From an uncultured Alphaproteobacteria bacterium (GTDB taxonomy: Bacteria > Pseudomonadota > Alphaproteobacteria > Rs-D84): a stretch of DNA of 10,084 bases. A program made the translations under genes and the position numbers. Location: positions 1 to 10,084 of the forward strand of contig CALCGS010000109.1 in assembly GCA_937901165.1 (NCBI GenBank), read 5' to 3'. Below, piece after piece: positions 1-5,231 of this stretch (position 1 is its first letter; the number at the start of each line of letters is the position of its first letter). The notes under the pieces were generated by a model. It did not search any database, was not told where the DNA came from, and saw only the letters and a program-made list of their open reading frames with translations.

Positions 1-25
1 ATTTTAGCAAGCTATTAATTTTTAC

Positions 26-40
26 ACAAATAATATTTGT
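26..40. repeat. short AT-rich inverted repeat
   Basis: ACAAAT and ATTTGT arms flank a 3-base AAT centre. The repeat lies just beyond the stop codon of the reverse-strand open frame that ends at 51, so it could be a weak 3' hairpin for that gene. It has no G+C-rich stem and no convincing U-tract, so a terminator role is only a guess. Confidence 0.25.
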
Positions 41-50
41 AATCCATTAT

Positions 51-344
51 TCAGTACTTTATATGCATACACTCATTGTAGTGGTCTTCATCGTCGGCTA
101 CCTCTTCATTGCCCTTGAACACTCGCACGGTAGCCTTTGCAAGCTCAGCCGCAAGGGCACAGCCGTCAGCCATGTCAAGCATCCATGTGTTTGATTCACA
201 TTTTCCGTCAACGGTAAAGTCGGTTTTGTTGTCGGCAAAAATGTCGGTGAAGAATTTCTGGAAGAAGTTGCCAAAGAAAGAGAAAAAGGACCTTTTGAAG
301 ATGTTTATGATTTTTGCATCAGCAATATCTTTGATCTGCTTAAT
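51..344 (-). CDS. unidentified reverse-strand open frame, no start codon (fragment)
   Basis: On the - strand a frame ends with TGA at 51-53 and stays open for about 98 codons back to 344; it remains open further, into the next gene, to about 488. The stretch from roughly 60 to 240 has coding-like codons with many G/C third positions. The predicted C-terminal part contains a helix-like segment (ADGCALAAELAKATVRVF) followed by an acidic tail. No ATG occurs in frame upstream of 182, so the N-terminus is either absent from this window or was cut at a junction. A Phe-rich stretch around 240-300 is odd, and the forward strand in the same register also looks fairly coding-like, so the strand is not certain. 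I do not recognise the family. Base composition (37 of 60 G+C at 121-180) differs from the genes that follow. Confidence 0.35.
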   Translation of the reverse strand: MKQIKDIADAKIINIFKRSFFSFFGNFFQKFFTDIFADNKTDFTVDGKCESNTWMLDMADGCALAAELAKATVRVFKGNEEVADDEDHYNECMHIKY

Positions 345-374
345 TTGTTGTATTTTTTTATTGTTATTTATGAT
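345..374 (+). promoter_or_regulatory. candidate promoter for the lipoprotein hydrolase gene
   Basis: TTGTTG at 345-350 and TATGAT at 369-374 are separated by 18 bases and resemble sigma-70 -35 and -10 boxes. A start near 381 would give a leader of about 20 nt carrying a strong ribosome binding site (AAGGTGAGGA, 391-400) before the ATG at 404. The region is AT-rich, so chance matches are likely. Confidence 0.35.
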
Positions 375-403
375 ATGATATTGTTTGTATAAGGTGAGGA
401 TAT

Positions 404-1513
404 ATGAAAAATAAATTTTTACTTTTTGGGTTTTTGTGTGTGGCTTTGTTATCTGGATGTGAAAAATTTGGGGCAGATGATAAGTTTATGCGTGATATAA
501 AACTTACCAAGCTGACAGATTATTTGTATGAAGTTTATTATGATGATTATGATTATGATGTTGCACAGAAATATAATAATGAAAGGTTTAAATTGGGTGC
601 ATGTTCTAGTGTGCGTAATGGTAATTTCCATGGGCGAAATTACGATTGGTATTATGATGAAAATGTAGAATTTGTTGTTCATACAAGTGCAACCGAAAAC
701 CGACATGCATCTGTTGGCGTTGCGGCTATTGTTCCGGGATTGGATGCTGAATTTGTTGCAAGTGGAAAATATAGTGATTCTTATAAATTATTGCCGTTTA
801 GGACTGTTGATGGAATAAATGATGCAGGGGTGGTTATCAATATAAATGTTGTTCCGTTTGGTGATAAAGGAAAAACAATCGGAACAAATCCGGAATTTCA
901 GGATTTATTCATTGTGACTGTGGTTCGGTACGTTTTAGATTATGCCGATTCTGTTGATGATGCTGTGCGGTTGTTAAAAGAACGTAATATTTATGCCGCC
1001 GATATTGATGATGTTCAAGAAGAAGTTCATTTTATGATTTCTGATAAGGATAAAACTGTTGTTGTTGAATTTGTTGATAATAAAATTCAGGTTGTAGAAA
1101 ATGCAAATATTATGACTAATTTTTATTTATCTACGGATTTGACCGCACATGCGGCAGGGTTGGAACGGTATAATATTTTGCGTAAAAATTATGAAAATGG
1201 TGCAAACAAAGATGGTATGTTGAATTTAATGAAATCTGTTTGGTACACAAACGCGTATGATAGAAATACGACACCATTTTGGTATTCTGAATTTTCGTAT
1301 GATTATACATCGGATGGATATATTGATTTAACAAAAGATTCCCCAACCAGCGATTATGAATTTATTGTAGATAAAGCTGTAAGTTTGTTTGATAATCGCG
1401 CACGTGATTCTAAAACTTGGCAAACGGTGCATACATCGGTATATGATATAGAAAATAAAACTTTGACAATTGTTCCACAAGAAGGGGATGAAAAGTTTGA
1501 ATTTGGTTTGTAA
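404..1513 (+). CDS. lipoprotein Ntn-hydrolase, linear amide C-N hydrolase (choloylglycine hydrolase/penicillin V acylase-like)
   Basis: This 369-residue protein probably hydrolyses an amide bond with an N-terminal nucleophile cysteine. A type II signal peptide with lipobox LLSGC (Cys19) predicts export and lipidation. The catalytic region is GACSSVRNGNFHGRNYDW: Cys67 as nucleophile, Arg78 and Asp81 as the conserved partners. Further family features are DGIND around 136-140, the Asn in IMTNFYLS (Asn239), Arg255 in ERYNIL, and the closing beta strands WQTVHTSVYDIENKTLTIV. In this superfamily the chain is normally cleaved just before the cysteine, so residues 20-66 would be a propeptide or small subunit. 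The start follows a strong ribosome binding site at 391-400. The substrate cannot be read from sequence: bile-salt conjugates, penicillin V-type amides, acyl-homoserine lactones and N-acylethanolamines are all possible in the wider family. The deaminase gene follows after 24 bases, suggesting co-transcription. Confidence 0.85.
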   Translation: MKNKFLLFGFLCVALLSGCEKFGADDKFMRDIKLTKLTDYLYEVYYDDYDYDVAQKYNNERFKLGACSSVRNGNFHGRNYDWYYDENVEFVVHTSATENRHASVGVAAIVPGLDAEFVASGKYSDSYKLLPFRTVDGINDAGVVININVVPFGDKGKTIGTNPEFQDLFIVTVVRYVLDYADSVDDAVRLLKERNIYAADIDDVQEEVHFMISDKDKTVVVEFVDNKIQVVENANIMTNFYLSTDLTAHAAGLERYNILRKNYENGANKDGMLNLMKSVWYTNAYDRNTTPFWYSEFSYDYTSDGYIDLTKDSPTSDYEFIVDKAVSLFDNRARDSKTWQTVHTSVYDIENKTLTIVPQEGDEKFEFGL

Positions 1514-1537
1514 AATTCTGTAAAAAGGTTGGTAAAT

Positions 1538-1987
1538 ATGCGTGATATTGATTTTTTGCAGTTGGCTGTACAAGAAAGTGATAATTCTATAAAAAAGGGT
1601 TCTTCGCCGTTTGGTGCGGTTGTTGTCAAAGACGGGGTTGTTGTTGCCAAAGCGCATAATACGGTGGTGCCAAATTGTGACCCAACTGCACACGCAGAAG
1701 TAAATGCAATAAGAAAAGCATGCAAAAAATTGGGAACTTTTGATTTGTCTGGATGTGTTTTATATACATCGTGCGAACCTTGTCCAATGTGCATGGCTGC
1801 GATTACTTGGGCGAATATAAAAAAAGTATTTTTTGCCGCAGATAGAAATGATGCGGATAAAATTGGTTTTCGCGATGCTTGTATGTATAAAGGAAAATGC
1901 AAGGTTAAAATGAAACAGTTGGATTTGGATTCTGCTGTTGATGTGATGAATGATTGGTATAGATTGAAAAATAAAAAATTATATTAA
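1538..1987 (+). CDS. guanine deaminase-like nucleobase/nucleoside deaminase (CDA superfamily)
   Basis: This 149-residue cytoplasmic zinc enzyme most resembles Bacillus GuaD, which deaminates guanine to xanthine in purine salvage. Zinc-site motifs are DPTAHAEVNAIRKA (His52 ligand, Glu54 proton shuttle) and TSCEPCPMC (Cys82 and Cys85 ligands). The PFGAVVVKDG strand precedes them, and the motif-rich stretch through GFRDACMYK follows the GuaD pattern. The chain ends NKKLY, like the C-terminal tail ending in Tyr that completes the partner active site in the domain-swapped GuaD dimer (recalled from the family). TadA or another nucleoside deaminase is less likely given this tail. I chose the ATG at 1538 because AAGG at 1525-1528 is 9 bases upstream; the in-frame TTG at 1529 would abut that site. 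It lies between the lipoprotein hydrolase and mltG with short gaps. Confidence 0.85.
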   Translation: MRDIDFLQLAVQESDNSIKKGSSPFGAVVVKDGVVVAKAHNTVVPNCDPTAHAEVNAIRKACKKLGTFDLSGCVLYTSCEPCPMCMAAITWANIKKVFFAADRNDADKIGFRDACMYKGKCKVKMKQLDLDSAVDVMNDWYRLKNKKLY

Positions 1988-2033
1988 AAATTTTTTATTC
2001 GTTTGTTTGCAAAAGTGAAATATTATTGTAATA

Positions 2034-3056
2034 ATGTATTTCATGTCTTATAAATTTAAAAAGTTTTGTAAAAAACAAGTTGTTCAGTTGTTTTGGTTGA
2101 TTATGTTATTACTGGGGGCTTTGATTGTTTTGACTTTGCTGATTGGGCGTAGTGGTGATAATGTGTATCAATTAAATGTTGCGTCTGGGGCTTCTGTGTC
2201 TGCGATTGCTGATGATTTGAAAAAAAATGATATAATTGATTCGGTTTCTTCATTTAAATTGGCGGTGCGTGCCCAGGGGGGAAAAATTCAAATTGGTCAA
2301 TATGATATTAAAAAAGGTACTTCGGCATGGAAAATTGCTAAAATGTTGGCAAAGGGAAATGTTGCCATAACAAAAATAGTTATTCCAGAAGGATTGACCA
2401 TAAAACAGGTTAAATCTTTATTGGCATCGGACACGAATTTGTCGGGCGATGTTGATTGTATTGATGGCGGTTTGTTGCCGGTATGTGATTTGCAAGATGG
2501 TGATATATTCCCTGATACTTATAAGGTTGCACGTGGTACACAAAGATTGGCTGTGTTGGATTTGGCGCGTAAAAAGATGTTAGATGTAAAAAAATCTTTA
2601 TCGCAAAGGCGTTTTCCATCGCCACTTAAAAATTGGAATAATGTTTTGACACTTGCGTCTATTGTTCAAAAGGAAACACCACGTGAATCAGAAATGCCCA
2701 TCGTTGCAAGTGTGTATTTGAATCGGTTAAAGAAAAATATGCGTTTGCAGGCGGACCCAACTGTTGTGTACGCAATAACAGATGGGTTGGGCGATATGCG
2801 TGGGCAACCATTGCTTACGGGACATTTAAAAATAGAACATCCGTATAATACTTATCGTAATAATGGGTTGCCACCGGCACCGATTGCAAATGTTGGTCGG
2901 GCGGCAATAAAGGCGGTGTTAAAACCTGCGGATACTAATTATTTATTCTTTGTTGCGGATGGTAATGGTGGGCATAAATTTTCAAATTCTTATCAAGAAC
3001 ACTTGGAAAATCATGCGAAATGGCGTGAAATAAAGCAAATTAGAAATCAAAAATAG
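2034..3056 (+). CDS. mltG: endolytic murein transglycosylase MltG
   Basis: MltG cleaves glycan strands of nascent peptidoglycan at the inner-membrane face of the periplasm and is thought to set strand length or terminate elongation. The 340-residue chain has one N-terminal membrane segment at about 18-37 with a basic cytoplasmic start, a LysM-like region at about 45-110, then the YceG catalytic domain. Diagnostic motifs are DGDIFPDTY (156-163), ASIVQKE with the catalytic Glu at 214, ADPTVVY (240-246), HPYNTYRNNGLPPAPIAN (269-286) and a closing FFVADGNGGHKFSNSYQEH. Length is normal for the family. No good ribosome binding site precedes either the ATG at 2034 or the in-frame ATG at 2043, so the start is uncertain by three codons. 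The gap to the deaminase gene is 46 bases. I see no clear intrinsic terminator after the stop. Confidence 0.95.
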   Translation: MYFMSYKFKKFCKKQVVQLFWLIMLLLGALIVLTLLIGRSGDNVYQLNVASGASVSAIADDLKKNDIIDSVSSFKLAVRAQGGKIQIGQYDIKKGTSAWKIAKMLAKGNVAITKIVIPEGLTIKQVKSLLASDTNLSGDVDCIDGGLLPVCDLQDGDIFPDTYKVARGTQRLAVLDLARKKMLDVKKSLSQRRFPSPLKNWNNVLTLASIVQKETPRESEMPIVASVYLNRLKKNMRLQADPTVVYAITDGLGDMRGQPLLTGHLKIEHPYNTYRNNGLPPAPIANVGRAAIKAVLKPADTNYLFFVADGNGGHKFSNSYQEHLENHAKWREIKQIRNQK

Positions 3057-3123
3057 ATGTATAAAAACTTTTTTGTGTTCGCATTTTATCATAATTTATA
3101 AAAAAAATCAAAAAAACTTTTCT

Positions 3124-3152
3124 TTGCAATAGGATTTTTTTCGTGCTACAAT
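3124..3152 (+). promoter_or_regulatory. sigma-70-type promoter of the barrel-protein gene
   Basis: TTGCAA at 3124-3129 and TACAAT at 3147-3152 are separated by exactly 17 bases. Initiation is expected near 3158-3160, about 50 bases before the chosen start codon and immediately at the hairpin described next. The fit to consensus and the position after mltG make this a credible independent promoter. Confidence 0.7.
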
Positions 3153-3157
3153 GAAAA

Positions 3158-3180
3158 CAACAGGACGAAAAGTCTTGTTG
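3158..3180 (+). promoter_or_regulatory. 5'-terminal mRNA stem-loop
   Basis: CAACAGGAC (3158-3166) pairs with GTCTTGTTG (3172-3180) as a 9-bp stem with one G-U pair and a GAAAA loop. It begins at the predicted transcription start. Stem-loops at the extreme 5' end stabilise some abundant outer-membrane protein mRNAs (ompA in E. coli), and a similar role is inferred here. The ribosome binding site lies downstream and is not sequestered. Confidence 0.55.
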
Positions 3181-3210
3181 GACTTATAAAAAAAAGAAAG
3201 GATGATAATT

Positions 3211-3906
3211 ATGAAAAAAATCGTATTAACTTCATTATTGGCTATGGTTGCTGCTTCTGGTGCAAATGCTGCTAATGTGATTGATGGTAATCCATTATAT
3301 ATGCCAGGACAAAACCATTTTTATAGCGTGACAAGTTTAAATTCGCATTCTGAACATACAGATGATTGGACGTTGGCCGAAGAATTTGGTTATGGCATTA
3401 TGGATAATTTGGCCGTTAATGTAAGAGCTGCTATGGAAGAACAAGAATCATTTGATTATTATGGTGTAGGTGAGTTGGGTGTTAAATTAACATTCCGTGC
3501 TTTGGATCAAGGTGAATGGAAAGCAGATGTGTTCGGCGAATATGGCATTGGTGGTCCTAGTGTTTTCTATCATGACGGTATTACTGATGACAATTTCTGG
3601 TTTGATAAAGATTTGAATGATTATAGTTGGAAAGCGGGTGTACGTGGTGGTTATACAACATCTTTGTTCACAGTTGCAGGTCGTGTAGAATTTGCATATG
3701 ACAATACAGAATCTTTCAACTGGGATGAAGAAGGTAGGCATACATGGACATTAGGTTTGGATGGTCAATATGTGATTGATAATGATTTTAACTTAGTTGC
3801 TAGTGTTGAATATGCTGGTTTGACTGATTCTTGGGCACATAATGCAGGTAGATGGTTTGGTGAATTTGGTGTAAATTATAATTTTGATGCTATTGTACTA
3901 GACTAA
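3211..3906 (+). CDS. secreted outer-membrane beta-barrel-like protein, interrupted by an in-frame stop
   Basis: The 231-residue product begins with a clear Sec signal peptide (MKKIVLTSLLAMVAASGANA, cleavage after Ala20). The remainder alternates polar and aromatic residues in strand-like segments (for example WKADVFGEYGIGG, FTVAGRVEFAYDN, WTLGLDGQYVIDN, WFGEFGVNYNF) separated by Asp/Asn-rich loops, as in small porin-like barrels. I do not recognise a specific family. The start at 3211 is preferred because AAAGGA at 3196-3201 lies about 9 bases upstream; the in-frame ATG at 3202 touches that site. The frame stops at TAA 3904-3906 after IVLD, but the same frame continues to a second stop at 4015 and supplies the expected last strand. 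The present product probably lacks its C-terminal strand. It has its own promoter, leader hairpin and terminator. Confidence 0.75.
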   Translation: MKKIVLTSLLAMVAASGANAANVIDGNPLYMPGQNHFYSVTSLNSHSEHTDDWTLAEEFGYGIMDNLAVNVRAAMEEQESFDYYGVGELGVKLTFRALDQGEWKADVFGEYGIGGPSVFYHDGITDDNFWFDKDLNDYSWKAGVRGGYTTSLFTVAGRVEFAYDNTESFNWDEEGRHTWTLGLDGQYVIDNDFNLVASVEYAGLTDSWAHNAGRWFGEFGVNYNFDAIVLD

Positions 3907-4017
3907 CAAGGAACCACGAAAAAAGAAGAATACTCCAATCTTAGAGGTGCCGCTGCTGACGAATGGGGTTGGAATGATGGATTTGGCTTTGGTGCTAAAT
4001 TCGGTATTGATTTCTAA
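3907..4017 (+). pseudogene. C-terminal remainder of the barrel gene beyond the in-frame TAA
   Basis: In the same frame as the preceding gene, 36 codons follow the TAA and end at TAA 4015-4017. The last residues, GFGFGAKFGIDF, form an amphipathic strand with aromatic residues on alternate positions and a terminal Phe, the signature of the final strand recognised by the BAM complex. There is no start codon or ribosome binding site for separate translation. The intrinsic terminator begins about 20 bases later, so the transcript includes this part. A single C-to-T change (CAA to TAA) at 3904 would explain the break. Alternatives are a sequencing error or stop-codon readthrough (the stop is followed by CAA). 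Confidence 0.7.
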
Positions 4018-4036
4018 TCTGATCATCAAAAAAACA

Positions 4037-4062
4037 AAATCCGGTTTTTACCGGATTTTTTT
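4037..4062 (+). terminator. Rho-independent terminator after the barrel gene
   Basis: AAATCCGG (4037-4044) pairs with CCGGATTT (4051-4058) across a TTTTTA loop and runs into further T residues to 4062. It closes the barrel-protein transcript and separates it from the str operon promoter. Its position just after 4017 supports the later stop codon as the ancestral gene end. Confidence 0.85.
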
Positions 4063-4120
4063 GTAAATATTTTTAATGGCTAAAAATACGATAAAAAACC
4101 CTTTTTTCCTAGGATTTTTC

Positions 4121-4149
4121 TTGACATTTTTTTCTTTACGGTTTATAGT
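4121..4149 (+). promoter_or_regulatory. promoter of the str-S10 ribosomal operon
   Basis: A perfect TTGACA (4121-4126) and TATAGT (4144-4149) are separated by 17 bases. Transcription is expected to start at about 4156. This is the best -35/-10 pair in the window, fitting a strongly expressed ribosomal operon. Confidence 0.85.
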
Positions 4150-4156
4150 GGTTATG

Positions 4157-4299
4157 CTTTCCGTGTAAACAAGGAAAGAGAAAAATACAGAAATCTGGCG
4201 CTTTTTACAGATTTATAACCATTTGCACGCAAATGAAATAAGTCTGGTGGTGGGTTCTGTACAGGGTAAAAAAAGTAAGAAAAAACAAAGAGATTTTGA
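4157..4299 (+). promoter_or_regulatory. rpsL leader region with small stem-loops
   Basis: About 140 bases separate the predicted start of transcription from the rpsL ATG, with no open frame of note. AAATCTG (4191-4197) pairs with CAGATTT (4208-4214) around a 10-base loop. ATTTGC and GCAAAT form a tight dyad at 4221-4234, and CTGTACAG is a palindrome at 4257-4264. There is no U-tract after the first stem, so it is not an obvious attenuator. A role in autogenous control by a ribosomal protein is possible but not shown by the sequence. AAAGAG just before the ATG is a modest ribosome binding site. Confidence 0.4.
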
Positions 4300-4671
4300 A
4301 TGCCAACAGTAAATCAACTGATTCGGAAACCTCGTAAGAAAGTCGTGGTAAAAAGTACTGCGCCTGATATGATGGAAAATCCACAAAAACGTGGTGTTTG
4401 TACACGTGTGTATACAACAACACCTAAAAAACCTAACTCTGCGCAACGTAAAGTTGCACGTGTTAAATTGGCCAACGGTCGTGAAGTGACTGCTTATATT
4501 CCTGGCGAAGGTCATAACTTGCAGGAACATAGTGTTGTTATGATTCGTGGTGGTCGTGTAAAGGATTTGCCTGGTGTAAAATATCATATCATTCGTGGTG
4601 TTTTGGATGCCAAAGGTGTAGAATCAAGAAAACAAGGTCGCTCTTTATATGGGGCAAAAACAAAAAAATAA
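4300..4671 (+). CDS. rpsL: 30S ribosomal protein S12
   Basis: S12 sits at the decoding centre of the small subunit and affects accuracy of codon reading. The 123-residue product is collinear with the family and of normal length. Hallmarks are the start PTVNQLIRKPRKK, QKRGVCTRVYTTTPKKPNSA (Lys43 and Lys44), PGEGHNLQEHSVV and GGRVKDLPGVKYH (Lys88, Asp89, Pro91). Lysines at the classical streptomycin-resistance positions are the sensitive-type residues. Asp89 is the position that carries a methylthio group in many bacteria. It is the first gene of the operon; rpsG follows after 51 bases. Confidence 0.98.
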   Translation: MPTVNQLIRKPRKKVVVKSTAPDMMENPQKRGVCTRVYTTTPKKPNSAQRKVARVKLANGREVTAYIPGEGHNLQEHSVVMIRGGRVKDLPGVKYHIIRGVLDAKGVESRKQGRSLYGAKTKK

Positions 4672-4722
4672 CCTAAAGTAATCCGTTTTGTCGGGTGAAT
4701 TTAAGAAATAGGAAGTATAAAT

Positions 4723-5196
4723 ATGTCAAGACGTAAAGCAGCAGTAAAACGTGAAATTTTGCCAGATTCAAAATATAATAATCTGGTTGTTGCAAAATGT
4801 ATAAATGTCGTCATGTGGGACGGTAAAAAAGAAGTTGCAGAAAATATTGTTTATGGTGCATTAGATAAATTAAAAACTATTGCCAAAGATGGTGATGAAT
4901 TAACAACATTTTTAGAGGCTGTTGATGCATTGAAACCTTCTGTTGAAGTAAAAGGTCGTCGTGTTGGTGGTGCAACTTATCAGGTGCCTGTTGAAGTTCG
5001 TAAAGAACGTCAACAAACATTGGCGTTACGTTGGTTAATAATGTTTGCACGTAAACGTGGTGAACGTTCTATGCAGGATCGTTTGTTTGCTGAATTGCGT
5101 GATGCTTTGAATGGTCAGGGCGGGGCGTTTAAAAAGAAAATCGATACTCATAAAATGGCAGAAGCAAATAAAGCGTTTGCTCATTTCCGTTGGTAA
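4723..5196 (+). CDS. rpsG: 30S ribosomal protein S7
   Basis: S7 organises assembly of the 16S rRNA 3' domain (small-subunit head) and lines the E site. The 157-residue chain has the usual SRRKAAVKREILPD start, KPSVEVKGRRVGGATYQVP, the VRKERQQTLALRWL helix, ARKRGERSMQDRLFAELRDA and a C-terminal basic and aromatic tail ending AHFRW. AGGAAG at 4710-4715 lies 7 bases before the ATG. In E. coli S7 represses its own operon through the rpsL-rpsG spacer. Here that spacer is only 51 bases with no strong hairpin, so the same mechanism is not evident. fusA follows after 35 bases. Confidence 0.98.
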   Translation: MSRRKAAVKREILPDSKYNNLVVAKCINVVMWDGKKEVAENIVYGALDKLKTIAKDGDELTTFLEAVDALKPSVEVKGRRVGGATYQVPVEVRKERQQTLALRWLIMFARKRGERSMQDRLFAELRDALNGQGGAFKKKIDTHKMAEANKAFAHFRW

Positions 5197-5231
5197 GGAT
5201 AGATAACACATTATAAAAGAAGGAATTATAT

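Noticed and set aside
63..194. Forward frame starting like a membrane protein (ATG at 63, hydrophobic first 17 residues)
   Set aside because: It is in codon register with the reverse frame, stops at TGA 192, has no ribosome binding site, and diverges into non-family sequence. The hydrophobicity is expected as the complement of an acidic reverse-strand stretch.
109..378. Forward open frame of 89 codons ending in a hydrophobic segment
   Set aside because: It starts at a TTG with no ribosome binding site, has an unnatural N-terminal half, and lies opposite a longer stop-free reverse frame. A small membrane protein starting at the ATG at 241 cannot be fully excluded but has no supporting signal.
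1529..1537. TTG at 1529 as start of the deaminase
   Set aside because: It directly abuts the ribosome binding site AAGG (1525-1528), while the ATG at 1538 is at normal spacing.
1354..1902. Reverse-strand open frame of 182 codons across the deaminase gene
   Set aside because: It is antisense to the deaminase with its zinc motifs on the + strand; composition is that of a complementary shadow and there is no start signal.
3057..3123. Possible terminator after mltG
   Set aside because: Only A- and T-tracts are present; no stem with G+C pairs could be found.
3202..3210. ATG at 3202 as start of the barrel protein
   Set aside because: It touches the AAAGGA ribosome binding site; the ATG at 3211 has correct spacing and gives a standard signal peptide start.
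3130..4120. Shared TAGGATTTTT motif near both the barrel and str promoters (3130-3139 and 4110-4119)
   Set aside because: It sits at different positions relative to the two promoters (in the spacer of one, upstream of -35 in the other), and T-rich repeats are frequent here by chance.
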